A stretch of 64,000 nt of DNA from Diphasiastrum complanatum (Eukaryota; Streptophyta; Lycopodiopsida; Lycopodiales; Lycopodiaceae): positions 23,390 to 87,389 of the forward strand of contig MU832100.1 of assembly GCA_029204225.1 (NCBI GenBank), read 5' to 3'. Shown here in pieces: positions 1 through 12,354 of this stretch; position 1 is the stretch's first letter, and each line of letters starts with the position of its first letter. Made by a program: the position numbers and the translations under genes. The notes beneath the pieces are model-generated. The model was not told the origin of the DNA. It saw nothing but the letters and a program-made list of their open reading frames with translations, and ran no database searches.

Positions 1-14
1 GAGATAAAACATGT

Positions 15-45
15 ATAACTAGTGGAATCAAGTTCCACTAGTTAT
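15..45. repeat. perfect short inverted repeat
   Basis: Two 13-nt arms (ATAACTAGTGGAA and its exact complement) are separated by a 5-nt loop (28-32). It lies just downstream of the Copia-A integrase/RT linker on the minus strand. Its function is unknown and it may be a chance or foldback remnant. Confidence 0.6.
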
Positions 46-1157
46 GCATAGTTTGTCTTTTTCACCAAATGAGAGCCTCTTAGGCTCGGATCTTTCTCTT
101 AGTGATCTTCTAGGTGAGAAGACTCGAGGTGACTCCTCCTCAATTCTCGGCCCCATCCCTCCATGATAATCTTCAAGAGAAATAATAGGAGAAATAATAA
201 GACTCTTTGATCTTGGCCTCATCAAAGATGTATTTCTGGTTCTCATGGAATATAACATCTCTACTCTCAATTGTGATGAGCTAGAGGGAACATAAATTCT
301 ATTCTATATGCCTTCTTGTTGGATGAATATCCGACCATGATCCCTTTGCTTGAATTTGGATCATCTTTTTCTCTTTTTTTAAGGGAATATGTACAAAGCA
401 AGTACATCCAAAAACTCTAAGGTGATCAACCTTATGCTTCTTCTTGAATAAGACTTCATATGGTGATCATCCTGCAAGAGTATTGTGAGGTAGTCGATTG
501 CACAAATAATTTGCACAGTTTATTGCTTCTCTCCAAAATTCAATAGGCAAAGAAGCTTCAATCCGAATTGCTTTAGCACATTCACATAAGGATCTATTTT
601 TTCTTTCGGAAACCCCATTTTGAGATGGGAAATAAGCACAAGAAAATTCTCCCTTGATCTCTTCAAGCTCAAAATAACAAAGTGATCTTGTATTTGCATG
701 TCCAAATCGACTATGCCACAGAATAGCACGATCGTTTACATTTTTCTCGAGAAGTACTAGCTAATGCAATAGAGTCAAAGAATACATATAGATTTTTGAT
801 TCTAGTGCATGTAGTCAGAGTGATATCTTCATCAAAGATTGTAAACTGTTCAGAAGAGAAAGTAACAGTGTAGCCCTCATCAATTATCTTAGAGACTGAT
901 AATAGGTTCTTAGATAGGTAAGGTATGTGAAGAACATTTGAAACAGAAATAGGAAGCTCGTTGTTGAATACGATCTTGACTGTCCCTTTGCATTCCAAGC
1001 AGATGGTGCTTGAATCTCCGAGGTAGATGAATTGATTTCTACTATAAGTTGTGTACTCAATAAAGCATTCATTATGAGAAGTCATGTGTTGGGTAGCACC
1101 ATTGTCCAGGTACCAGCTATCGTAGTCTTTGTTGTTACTTTTGTAAGCCATTAACAT
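28..1157 (-). pseudogene. Copia-A pol remnant (protease, pre-integrase, integrase C-terminus)
   Basis: Read on the minus strand. The 711-1157 frame opens with the tail of gag and an aspartic protease motif WYLDNGATQHMT, in which the usual DSGA is DNGA. A typical copia protease/GAG-pre-integrase stretch follows (LHIPYLSKNLLSVSKI). After a frame break the pre-integrase motif WHSRFGH (about 700-720) runs, over about 20 residues, into SQNGVSERKN (about 605-635), which belongs to the end of the integrase core. The HHCC finger and the first two catalytic Asp of integrase are therefore missing. The frame continues into the integrase C-terminal part (ANYLCNRLP, LRVFGCTCFVHIP) and a linker at 28-270 (RRSLRERSEPKRL). 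RT and RNase H would lie left of the window. The element cannot be autonomous. Confidence 0.85.
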
Positions 1158-1719
1158 GTGTGATGGTTTCTCTCCATCAGAATCTTGCTTCTTGAATTCC
1201 GTCGCATTGGAGGAGTTTGGCTGTTGTTGTTGTTGCTGCTTTTTTGCCTCATTGTAGATGCGGATTCGACATTCCTTGATGTCGTGAGTAGCTCTCTTAC
1301 AATATATGCAGAATAGCTTCTTGCATGATCCATTGTTCTCAGCTTGAGTATGAGGCTTCTATTGCTACTACGCTTGGAATAATCTTTCTTCTTGGTGTAT
1401 AGGGCTAGTGACTTGTCCTTGACGGACAGGCTACTGGTGTTTCTCTACATTTCTTCAATATTTGGGATATTTGGGAGTCAACTAGATTCAGCGTGATTGC
1501 TGCTAGGACATTTTGATCTTTGATCTTCTATGCCTTAGCTAATTGATGATTAGCGCCTTCTAGCTTCGGGTGAGACCTGTCTACAACATCCCAAAGGTCT
1601 CTATCTATCAACATAGTCCGGAGTTTTAACTTTCAGATGTAGAAGTTAGAACTGTTGAACTTGTCAATGATTCTAGCTTCGTTGGATGAAGAAGATGAGG
1701 AGTTACCAGTAAGAGACAT
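1158..1719 (-). pseudogene. Copia-A gag remnant
   Basis: The reading starts at the ATG at 1719 (MSLTGNSSSSSNEARI) and shows UBN2-type gag features: DKFNSSNF near the N-terminus and TLNLVDSQISQI in the middle. Most of the following helical region is missing; the sequence jumps to SLSVKDKSLALYTKKK and then to a CCHC zinc knuckle CIYCKRATHDIKEC (about 1284-1325, CX2CX4HX4C). In-frame stops follow FNSSNFYI and LAKA. Gag would form the virus-like particle and bind RNA through the knuckle. It is followed directly by the protease frame at 1157. Confidence 0.8.
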
Positions 1720-1786
1720 GCTGACAGTAATACAAATAGAACAATCTTAATCTCTCAGTTTATTGAGCTATGCTAGAATATCAATA

Positions 1787-3159
1787 TGTTGAAATGGGTA
1801 ACTCGAATGGAGGAAGAGAAAAAGAAATAGTTGCGGAACAACTCTGCCATTCTTATGGGATGCTGCTAGCAAACAACAGTCTCAAATGATTGTAGTTGCA
1901 AAAATAGACTCACAGCTCAAGCATTCTCATTTACAGGATCTTAAAAGTCAATTCATACTCAAGCCGTTGAATGAGTACAGTCCACCGAAGAGATTAGAAG
2001 AGGTGTGGTATTACTATAAATCAGATTAAGAATGAAGTTCAGTTTAGAATGTAAAATAATAGTGTTGTGTGATAATGCAAGTTTCTCAAGCGTCAAAGAC
2101 AACCATTGTCTGATTAGATACTAAGGAGTCATAAGCATCTGTGATCTGAATACGCATGAACAAGTAGTAAGAGTGTAATCAAATCACAACATCATACATC
2201 TACGTTAAACACAGATGATAGAAATGTTGTTTCTATATTACAATGAAAGCTTGAACAACACAATAATGGGTTACAACTAGAATGGAGGCATAACTTGGAT
2301 GCTCGATATCATTCGCTTTGTTGGCGGAGCATCATGGAGAATGCTTAAGGAAGATGTATTTATACACCATATCCTTGTATCTAATTACAATAAATGTTTG
2401 TCATCTAACTAAGTACTTTGTTGTACTCAGGGAATAGTTGAACTACTATGACAGTTGTACAATAAATATATGGTCAGACGACTCAGGATCCCTTCTTATT
2501 TTTCTCTCACTTCACATTTTTGTAAAAAAATCCGAAGGTGTTGAAAAAACAGTACATTTGTTGAAGTGACTGTTTTGTCGCATTTTTGGAGAAATGGGAA
2601 AAAGTTGACAAAGAGTTTATTTCTTCAAAATACTTGAAAAGAAGTTACTGTCGAAAAATAGTCACTTTCTTGAAGTTGTCGATGAAGTCGTGCACTTCAG
2701 ATGCTTCGGACACTTCGGATAGAAGTAGCCGAGTCTCTTGCTCATTGAAGTAGTCAGAAAGTCGAATACTTTGGATAGAAGCAGTTAAGTGAACCAACAG
2801 TTGAAGTCGTCGAACATGTCGAACAAGTCGGACACTTCAGACACTTTGAAGTTGTTTAGTGAACTGATGGTCGAAGTCGTCAAAGATGGCTAGGTCTTTG
2901 ATGTTCTTTGAATAGCTTGACATTCGAATGTAAAAACAGACGAGAATGAATACCCCATGTTATGATGTAGATAGCCGAAAAGTCGATGAAGTTGACTTTG
3001 AGTAATTCGACCATGATTCATGTAGGTATCAGATGAGCAGACATAGAACCAAAGTAGGTTGCATCTGGCTCTAGATTAATGATCAATAAACGTGCATGAG
3101 GAATCTTGAAATAGAAATTGGTATTTACCAAAGAGACAATTGTGGACCTAATTTCCAAC
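1787..3159 (-). repeat. Copia-A 5' LTR
   Basis: On the minus strand the segment begins TGTTGGAAATTAGGTCCAC at 3159, a typical copia LTR start, and ends near 1787, where a strongly degraded tRNA-Met-type PBS may precede gag. The right edge is well supported; the left edge is inferred from the TG at 1787 and the gag start 68 nt further on. A TATA box lies in the middle. The 2520-2900 part is built from degenerate GAAGTCGTCGAA / ACTTCGGACACTTC units, as in U3 enhancer repeats. Confidence 0.55.
2357..2364 (-). promoter_or_regulatory. TATA box of Copia-A LTR
   Basis: The minus strand reads GTATAAATAC inside the LTR, about 640 nt upstream of the gag start, a plausible position for the U3/R border. 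Identified by consensus only. Confidence 0.45.
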
Positions 3160-4361
<1,202 letters not shown>

Positions 4362-4803
4362 AGTAATGCATGGTCCTGGTTATAACAATTTTCCTGTTTT
4401 TACTTCCAATTGCTGGCTTAGTATTCCAAGCAAAAACTATATGAAGATAAATGATCTTTTCTATTAATCTAACTTCTGCATGAAGAGTGCAAACATGCAC
4501 ATTTTTCAAGGGGATAGGCAGCACAGGCTTGCAATTTGGATCTGCATATTCTCTAGTAATTCCTGTACTCCTAGTTACATCTTTTGCCATTTTCATACAA
4601 ACAAGGGTGTTTTGATGTAGCACCATGAGAGACATTATACATACATTTCAATGTTCTCAAATCACCTGCCAAGTGCCATTCAACATTGAAGTCTCCAACT
4701 CCTGGAACATTGAAAAGTCCTCCACCCATATGGTTCTTGATGATCTAGGATAAGATGTCCTTGAGAATATCCATGATAAGATATCATGATCCTCCTTCAG
4801 CAC

Positions 4804-4884
4804 CTGTCCAAAGAATTAATCAGACTTAGTTTACAATGAATTAATACTATTCAATGAATGTAATGTAATAATGAGGCTAGTTAC
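4804..4884 (-). other. intron in WWL copy 1
   Basis: CAG|GTAACT donor after WWLAAFQ and GGACAG acceptor before KEDHDILSWIFS. The same intron position is used in copy 2, where it contains Copia-F. Confidence 0.65.
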
Positions 4885-5553
4885 CTGAAATGCTGCCAAC
4901 CACCATATATCATTTTTTGACTGGACACTGAATCTGAAATCTTCTTGGTTCTCTGTTTGTGATAGAGCACCATTCATGAGAGTTATACTAACTCTCTCCA
5001 TCTTCTGCTCTTTCACAATTTTTGACTCATCTAACTTAAGTACTATGATTATTTTGCCATTCACCTTTTCATAGGTTATATCATAGAATGTGACGATGTA
5101 TCTTAGCAAGTAATTTAGATCAACAAATAAGTTGTTTGATGAATTATAGAATATCAATCTTCCATCAGTTTCATACACCTCCTCAATATGAAATGGAGTT
5201 CCAGTGATCTTATGCATACCTATGTTTAATGTATCTCTCTCTTTCTTCAAGTGATATGTCCTAGGGATTGGGACTTTTCTAATTTGAACTTGCTTAAAAG
5301 CTTCTCTAATTAGTTTAACTATTGTTGCATATGCTTCCCTGCTATACCTGCAAAATCACAAGCACCCTGAACTATAGTCATATCTAAAAATTTTTGAATG
5401 TCCACCATCAAAGACTCTACTATTTTACACTTTACATTTGAAATCCTATTGTTCATCATGATACACTCAGTGGATTTGCAAGTCAGTAATGTGCCCAATG
5501 ACATTCCTAGTGAAGCATTGTCTTTAATATTCCGAGGAGCTACTAATGCAGAT

Positions 5554-5647
5554 CTGCAAAAAAAAAAGATAGTTAACAGAATATCGCCATAGCTGAAATT
5601 AAATCCAAATGCCATTGAAAAACTTACAAAAATCAGAATATGCTTAC
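5554..5647 (-). other. intron in WWL copy 1
   Basis: Donor GTAAGCATATT and acceptor TTTTTGCAG after a pyrimidine run. The reading frame is open on both sides (SVHSSK before, SALVAPRN after). Confidence 0.6.
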
Positions 5648-6439
5648 TTGAATGCACAGATCCTTCTATTTCGATAACCTCCTTTTGAAAGCGTTTGAGT
5701 ATTCTTGCAACTTTGTCGCTTTCACTTCTTACTTTTAGCCTTTTCCTTTGCCAAATCCACATCCTTCAATAATTGTAAGTTTTTAATACAAATAGACTGT
5801 AAGACTGATTGCATTTGCTCTAGTTTTGATTTGATATTGATTGTTATCTTCTGTAATGATTCATTATTTTTTTTAAGTTGTTCATTTTTTTACAACATCT
5901 TTTGGAGATGACAATCTCTATTTTGACAATAAGAGGATATCTGAATTAACTCACCTCCTAAAAAGTGAACTTTATTCATATAAAGTTGTTTTCCATGGTT
6001 CTGCAATCTTTCACAATATCCTAGTAATCCACTATGCCCATTGCATATCCATGTAACTAAATGAGTTATTGAAGAGAATGTGGGATGTGTCAAAGTGTTT
6101 GGATCTTGTGGATATAATGTTCCATCTATCCACAAATCCAAGTTTTTTTTTTTCCTTCTGCCTTGTAACGAGAACGATCCTCAGTAGATATTTGAATTCC
6201 TTTGCCTCCTCTTCTCTGCAAAGGTGCCAAATCAATAGGGATATCCACATGTAGATGATACAATGTCATCATCAAGAAAACAATAGAGTAATCAGTTGCA
6301 GCAAAGTACTATGACCAGATTATATGAAGCAAAACAAAATACTCATCTTTGATTATATTATATACTATGTACGATCAATCCAATCTCCATGCTTGTATGA
6401 CAACATAGTGACTACTCTTGATAGAGTTAAATCTGAGTA

Positions 6440-7560
6440 TGTCATAACGTGGACCGCAGCTCAATAGTGGTGTCATCCTGTTGTAGGAGGTTCTTTAATT
6501 GGTTAATGTAAGTTCTATAATGAATCACCATTTGACATCTTGAGGGAGAAGAATCTTCTTCTAGGTGTAACTTAGAAGCTATATCCCTCATATCTTACAA
6601 TGTGCTCAAGATATTCGAGACTTCTTTCGATGTCTGAGCTTCAGATACGTGGCCGATTTGATTATCTGAGATGTTGAGAATGACCAACACGAAGGCTTGG
6701 CCATCCTTTAACTTCCACCTAGAATTGTTGTGTCGTCTGCTTCGGGTCTTTAGCCGTTAGCACAATTTTCATCTTAAATTTTCACAAATGATAGTAAGAT
6801 CCATTGAGCTTGTCTATGATGAGACCATCTTTGCTTTGGAGATCCATGTGGAACTTAGTCTAAGTAATAGTGATAAACATTAGTGACTCTAGTAAAGAAA
6901 ATCTAGTGCTACTATCTGAACAAGAAAATGATGATTGTATCAGTTAATAGAATCAGATTCTGTAGAAAGATTTTGATATGAAGCAGTTGAGATAACATAA
7001 CTTAAAGTGGCTCCGATACCATGTTGGACAAAATTCTGGGCTTAGTCTTAAATCTTTCAGTGCATGTGCTGTGCCTATCGAATCGAATTAGAGTGTCGAG
7101 TCGAATGACTTGACTCATTCTACTTAGTTCTGATCCCGGAGTCATCATAATCGATAGGGTCAATAACATAGACAAATATAAAGTCAAATTACATAGTTGC
7201 AGAAGCGACAAATAGTTCAGGCAAATTTATATGAGAGTAGTATCAAATAGAATGAGAATTTGGAGTAGCATAGATGCACACTGACATAAATCTGAACACA
7301 ATAAGACAATGGATTGATTTTGAAAGTAAAGAATATAATAAAGGACATGGCTATTGGAAAATAAGCTGTATATCAATCAAATAACTATTCGACAACAATA
7401 GTTCCATTAACAGTTCGATACCAATAGTTTGATAGTTCGATAACAAAAATAATAGTTAATGTAATATCAAAACTATTTCAGTATGACCGTAAACATAGCT
7501 TTACTATCATTCACAAGTGTAAAAAATAAATGACTCTCTTGACGAATCACTGGATCAAAC
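6440..7560 (-). mobile_element. Copia-B 5' fragment (gag, PBS, LTR)
   Basis: The gag starts at the ATG at 6847 (MDLQSKDGLIIDKLNG) and is a decayed relative of Copia-E gag (MDSQGKASPLMDKLDG). It retains HLxKFKMKIVL but has several stops and breaks off near 6440. A tRNA-Met-like PBS, TGGTATCGGAGCC, is at 7009-7021. The LTR begins immediately at 7022 (TGTTGGACAAAATT on the plus strand, which is the 3' end of the minus-oriented LTR). The far LTR end was not found; 7560 is only an estimate. Confidence 0.7.
7009..7021 (-). promoter_or_regulatory. Copia-B primer-binding site (initiator tRNA-Met)
   Basis: The minus strand reads TGGTATCGGAGCC, one mismatch from the plant copia consensus TGGTATCAGAGC, directly next to the LTR end. 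Confidence 0.8.
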
Positions 7561-8239
7561 CTTTTGAATCCTTTTGTCTTATAGCATGGCATGTTTAAAC
7601 AAAGTTGTAAAAAACTAACAATACATAGTACCATAAAGTGAAGCAAGTTTTAGGAAACTCGGTTGTTGCCTGCCATTAGCCCACAAAACAAAACCGCACA
7701 AGTTAGTTCAGTAAGGAAAATAGATGAAAAAAGTTTGATTGAATTTGCTTAATTTTTGCAAACTGTTACATGAGAAGACATAGCAAACTATGTTTTTGAC
7801 TTTATGAATTTCACGAGGTTTGTAGATCCATTATAAACCTCTCTTTGCCCTTGGATTTTGCTTTGTAGGAAGTACTTGGAACATTCGTACTTAAAGGTGA
7901 TAGAATTGAATATGTACTTGTTACTTGTGCTTCTCACTCCTCTTGTACATTCATTGACATTTATCAAACTCAGATTATAAAAGCATGAATAACAAAAGTA
8001 GTACAACAAGACAAGTAATGTGTCGAATTGTCGAATGTAGTCTGTATTATTGAGTGACGAAAAATACATCTGTTGTCTACTCTAATTGCACTACAATAAT
8101 AGCGCATCTAATTTTGCTATAAATTTTGCTCTTACACAAGTTATAATCGTGATAGCTTATAAATGATCAGTCTACGTCTATTCCTATGGCATAATAGAGA
8201 GATGAGAGTAAAAGTGAATACTCATAGAGACAAATAGAA
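7561..8239. other. AT-rich stretch without a recognisable gene
   Basis: Only short frames are present. It may include the distal part of the Copia-B LTR, but no boundary was seen. Confidence 0.4.
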
Positions 8240-8430
8240 CACTATAGAGATTAGCATTATGCCTGCAGGTTTGCCTTAGATTCCAAATTTGGGGAGTAGC
8301 GTGATAACATAAAAGAAGACTTAATAGTCGGATCATCATTTTGAAGTGTTGCAGATGAAATGGAGTATTCTAATTAGTAGACCAAAAAAATTCTATTTTA
8401 TAAATCTTTCATCCAATGAGGAATTAGATC
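8240..8430 (-). repeat. decayed duplicate of the 3' end of the 8.9-kb gene
   Basis: Blocks such as TAGAGATTAGCATTATGC, TTTGCCTTAGATTCCAAAT, AGCGTGATAACATAAAAG and ATCCAATGAGGAATTA recur in the same order, with mismatches, at 8695-8930. This indicates a partial tandem duplication with an offset of about 450-500 nt, covering the 3' UTR and the last codons. Confidence 0.55.
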
Positions 8431-8891
8431 AACTGATATCCTGCCATGATGTAAAATGAGAAGGAAACTGAAAGCTGATGACAGTTCAATGCTGCGTAGT
8501 AACAATAGCTAGCTTTAAATACGTGTTCTTAATATTCTTCATGAAGCATTTCGTGCTGATGTCAAATAGAATGCACATATCAAGACAAAAAACCTAGATG
8601 CAACAATCAAAAAACCATGCAAGTTCAAATTTTGAATTGCAGTCCAGACCAGAATTGAAATAGTGCAGCATGTACAAGCTAAATTCTGATAGAAGACTAT
8701 ATAGAGATAAGCATTATGCATGTGTTACTGTCAACTAGCTGCGGAATATAACCATGCTTCTGTCTCAGCTGATTTGCCTTGAAACACAAATTCCGGAAGA
8801 AGTACGATAACATAAGAAAACGTACAAGCAGGAATATCTTTTCAAACTCTTGGGGAGGAAGTGCTTTAAGTCTACGCAATAAATTTAATTT

Positions 8892-9239
8892 TTATCTTCG
8901 ATCCAATAAAGAATTACTTCGACTCAAAACCTCCCCAGTTTCTTCCGGTATTGTGTGAAGCGCTCTCACGCTAGCTAACTGCAGGATGTCGATATCTTCG
9001 TCGTCATCTAGCTGCCGCTGTAATATTTGCAAAAATACGGACTTGGCGGAATTAAGACTTGCTGCCGCCATGCTGAGCCGCGTTTCAGCGGCACTATCAA
9101 CCGAAATCACTGGAGCTGTCGCAGGTGCTACCAATCTATTCTTCATCATGTAAGCTATGTATATTTGTGAGATGAGAAGAATGAGAAAAAATATAACTGT
9201 CAAGCACAGTCCTATTGCCAAAATAAGAACTACTGCCAT
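8892..9239 (-). CDS. small single-pass membrane protein, hypothetical host gene
   Basis: Encodes 115 residues. Residues 3-30 (VVLILAIGLCLTVIFFLILLI) form one strong hydrophobic helix. A short Lys/Arg-containing stretch (MMKNR) follows, then a soluble acidic tail with DDDEDIDILQ and a Ser/Arg-rich end (RSNSLLDRR). No catalytic motif is visible and I do not recognise the family. The ATG at 9239 is the first in-frame start after a transmembrane-compatible leader, with no retroelement similarity. Support for a real gene comes from an open upstream structure resembling a plant 5' UTR with a spliced intron (9422-9597) and a pyrimidine-rich first exon. A membrane adaptor is possible, but this is unproven. 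Confidence 0.6.
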   Translation of the reverse strand: MAVVLILAIGLCLTVIFFLILLISQIYIAYMMKNRLVAPATAPVISVDSAAETRLSMAAASLNSAKSVFLQILQRQLDDDEDIDILQLASVRALHTIPEETGEVLSRSNSLLDRR

Positions 9240-9765
9240 AGTATCCGTTTGGGTCTCTGATAAGATGAATCAGATTTTCTGCTATGCTCTAAGTGCGTCA
9301 ATCATATAGAGAGTTGAATCACGTAGAAATAAAATTTCTATGATTTTCTGCAGATATAGATCATCAGTTCTTCCGCCAAATGTTATCTCCGCTCTATCGC
9401 TTGGTGTTGCTTCTGCCCAAACTGCAAAAGAGATGTAACGAATATAAGTGACGATGAGGCTTCATGAGTAATGGTTGCAGACGGTAGTTTTTGAGCTAAG
9501 TATCTGAAAACGACATTGAACTTGCAATTTGTGACTCGTTCTTAGTGAACAATATGTGTTGGCTACTTCATTGGAAGAATGAAAAATGCGCAAATACCTA
9601 ATGCTGAAACGTCTCTCCTTTAGAGTTGTAATCCTTCAATCTTGCACCAATTGGAACTTTCGCATCTGAAGAAGACGTGATATTTGATGCCGCGCTCCCG
9701 CAGCGATCGATCAAGAGCGGAAGCTCTTTGTAGACGGAGAGCGAGAGCGAGAGAGAGGAAACAAA
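9240..9765 (-). promoter_or_regulatory. 5' UTR with intron and uORF of the 8.9-kb gene
   Basis: On the minus strand a CT-rich first exon (about 9765-9598, with TTTCCTCTCTCTCGCTCTCG) contains a short uORF (MRKFQLVQD). A candidate intron 9422-9597 has donor TAG|GTATTTGC and acceptor CTTTTGCAG. A second exon follows from 9421 to the ATG at 9239. Splice sites are by consensus only; transcripts would be needed to confirm them. Confidence 0.45.
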
Positions 9766-10309
9766 GATATGTGCTCGAATATGTCATGTTTCTGCGAAAG
9801 AGGGTGAAATAACGGCATTAGGATGCATCATTGTATGGTCTTTTTTCTTTTTTCTTTTTTGCGGGAAGGAGGCTTATTGTCGGGGAACTTCTTCGGTGTT
9901 TCCTTCCAATTTATTGCAGCTTTAACAAGTTGTTGGTTTTTGAGAAAATAGTGCATCTCAAAACTTTTGCCTCCAAAATACTAGATATTTACATCAATAA
10001 ATTAATTTTGGCCTTGCATTGCAAAGACAATACTATGTGTTGAGGTCGGTGAATGGAGTTTGGAAAAAAAGTAGATGTTAAAAGATATTATGTGGTGGTG
10101 GTATAAACTTTTAAGGCTAGAACCTTTGTCGAGGGCTAAACTAACATGCATCTGTTGTCGCTAAAAAATTCTTACGAAGGCATGCAAACAATGCATGAGC
10201 CATAAGCAAAAGCAAATTTTAAAGCTTAAAAATAGGTAAACACATGAATGGATATATTCTGAAAAGCAAAAGATAACAAAAAAGAGATAAAGAACAGTGA
10301 TGCACAAAT
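9766..10309. other. intergenic, nothing recognised
   Basis: AT-rich DNA, probably including the promoter of the minus-strand gene. No TATA box stands out. Confidence 0.4.
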
Positions 10310-10760
10310 TCAGTACCTTATTCTCTTGCTGATCAAGACTCATCTTCATGATTGGGACAAATGTCTCTTGATAATCTATTCCCTCGACTTGACTGAATCC
10401 TTTAGCAGCTTGCCTTGAATCTGTCCACACTTCCATCTGCTCCATATTTGACTTTGAACGCCCATTGTTTCCTATGGCTTTCATTCTTGGTGGAAGCTCT
10501 ACCAGTTCCCATGCATTGTTTACCTCTATTGACTTTAGCTCTTCATGCATGGCCTCCTTCCATTGGCTCCATTCCAAACTTTGTTGTGCATCAATCGTCT
10601 GGTTCGCCGATTTCCAGATCTTGCTGGTATCCTACCAATCCCATTTCAGTGTATCGATTGGATGGGCTCCTTTTCCTGCTAGATCTCCTTGGTAACCGTG
10701 GTACTTCCTCTCTAGCTAATTGATTCCTCTCTGGTTCTGGTTCCCCTTCCCAACTATGTG
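10310..10760 (-). pseudogene. copia integrase-RT linker and RT N-terminus fragment
   Basis: The minus strand gives EWSQWKEAMHEELKSIEVNN and AWELVELPPRMKAIG, then KGFSQVEGIDYQETFVPIMK, the canonical start of copia reverse transcriptase. The tRNA-sized middle (normally CKWVYK..) is scrambled. The frame is preceded by a Ser/Arg-rich linker (10580-10760). The catalytic YVDD part is absent; the fragment stops near 10310. Confidence 0.8.
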
Positions 10761-11706
10761 CTCGTCCCTAATTCTTTGGCAACCCTTGTGTATTTGGTAA
10801 CATCACTTTGTGGTGGCCTTCGTGGACTTCCTTCATTCACTTCGTATGTGACCGTAAGTTTCATCTTTTGGTGTCTTGGTGGCTTCTCGTCGTGATCGTG
10901 GTCTTCACTCCTTGATCGTAAGTGTTGACCTTCGACTTGCTTCGACTTTGTAATGGACCGTAGGCTGGTGCCTTGTGGTTCTTGGCATTGACTCCTTTTG
11001 TTGGTCTTCATTGCTTTGCTTTGTGGTTGCTTTCGGTGTGATTGCCTTCAGTGGCCTTCGTTGAAATCGTTTGAAGTGCAGTTGCGGTTGTTTACGGTTT
11101 CTGTCTCTGGGCAGTTTCCGTGTATTTGTGCAGAGAAAGCCTGCTGGCCTTTCACGAGTATTTTTGCAAGTATTGGTTCATAAGCTAACAATAACACTAT
11201 CTCAATTAATTTTGGACTTTCTCAAAATCCATTTTCGAAATTGGACAAGAGAATTTCAAAATAGGATTTAATCACAAAATGACTGAAAACTTTGACAACC
11301 ACTCTACATAGATGAAGGATTCACAAAAGGCCATCAAACATCACATATACATATCATCTATTCAAATCAATGCTACTTAATCAAATAAGAAATGTGCAAA
11401 GATAGTTTTCAAAATATATGTATCTATTATTTATCAAAAAAGAGCGGTAACAACCCCTACCGCTTGAGGTGATAACTATATATTGCCTTTTTTGGTTTAG
11501 GCATAACCATCATTACAAACTTAACTATGTATGTAAACTTGTTTAGATATCTAACTCTACATATTCGTCACCCCCCTCAGATTTATCTAGATCAAGATCT
11601 TCTTCTTTTGAAGAATCTGAAGAATCTGTGTTTGGGGGTGATTCCAAGGTGATATGGACCTCCAAGTACGCTTTCATTTGTTTTACATTTTCTGTATTGT
11701 CGATAA
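10761..11706. other. no gene recognised; degenerate CTTCGTTG-like repeats
   Basis: 10780-11130 is unusually rich in imperfect GGCCTTCGTTG / TTGGTCTTCATTG units. The rest is AT-rich. Open frames here look incidental. Confidence 0.4.
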
Positions 11707-12320
11707 CTATTAAATTTCTTCCAATGTTGTTCGGAGCGGTGCTACACAGTAAGACATTCTATAAAGACACATGGACCAACTTGGAGTAGAGAATGATTCA
11801 ATAATATTGTTGACACCTTGCCAATGTTTTGCTCTCTTTTTGTGAATTGGTTTACAAGTCACAAAACTTTTAGAAGATTTTCCACTGTCTCCGAAGCATA
11901 GGATTAACAATTTAAGTTTGCTATGCACACATCCAGCAACTTCATTTGGAGAATCTGAGCTATATAAGACAAACAACACTAGCTGCAGGTTTTGAACAGA
12001 CAAATTGTCCTGCTTCAATGGATCTGCGAGCTCGTAATAATCTTCAAAGACCTTGCATTTTAAATTCATTTTGTGAAGGCTTGCCTTTATTCCCTCTTTC
12101 ATATAGGACTCCTCAGATTCTTCTACACCGCAGCAAATGGCTTCTTCGCCTTTAGAATTCCTGACTTTACGATTAATCTTAAGGATGAAGGAATATCACC
12201 AACCAAGGTGGATATGGTTCTGTTGCTCGCACCAGTCGTTGCCCGCATCCAATCGTTGGCAAACCATTTATTAATAGATTTGAAAAGCAATTTAATATTC
12301 TTTTTGTCATACTTCACATT
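11707..12320 (-). pseudogene. unidentified gene fragment, minus strand
   Basis: Two minus-strand frames appear to be one protein interrupted by a 1-nt frameshift near 12130-12160. The first (12123-12317) has NKWFANDWMRATTGASNRT and LVGDIPSSLRLIVKSG. The second (11710-12102, with upstream VEESEES) has MNLKCKVFEDYYELADP, SVQNLQLVLFVLYSSDSPNE and a basic end KPIHKKRAKHWQG. It matches no retroelement domain. I do not recognise it. It is oriented away from the palindrome array that begins 35 nt upstream. Confidence 0.4.
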
Positions 12321-12354
12321 TGGCGGCAGGTCGTTTTAAAAAGAGATTAGATAA

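Larger units (their letters stand above)
4362..6254 (-). pseudogene. WWL gene copy 1 (unidentified transposase-like protein, intron-containing)
   Basis: Not recognised at family level. In minus-strand order it shows an N-terminal block with DLWIDGTLYPQDPN and GLLGYCERLQNHG, a Lys/Gln-rich probable coiled coil, a block ending IVQGACDFAG, LKLDESK, then FSVQSKNDIWWLAAFQ, FNVEWHLAGDLRTL, KHPCLY and CTLHAEVRLIEK. Canonical introns are visible: GTAAGC..TTTGCAG at 5554-5647 and GTAACT..GGACAG at 4804-4884. It is broken by a 1-nt frameshift near 5346 and another near 4740. The C-terminus is cut off at 4362 by the LTR. An Asp in a beta-strand-like context followed by a GDL motif and then a Cys-rich stretch is reminiscent of RNase H-fold DDE transposases; that is inference only. 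A second copy lies at 34.3-45 kb. Confidence 0.6.

Noticed and set aside
10754-11011. Basic 85-residue minus-strand ORF
   Set aside because: Low-complexity, overlaps the copia linker region, no domain seen.
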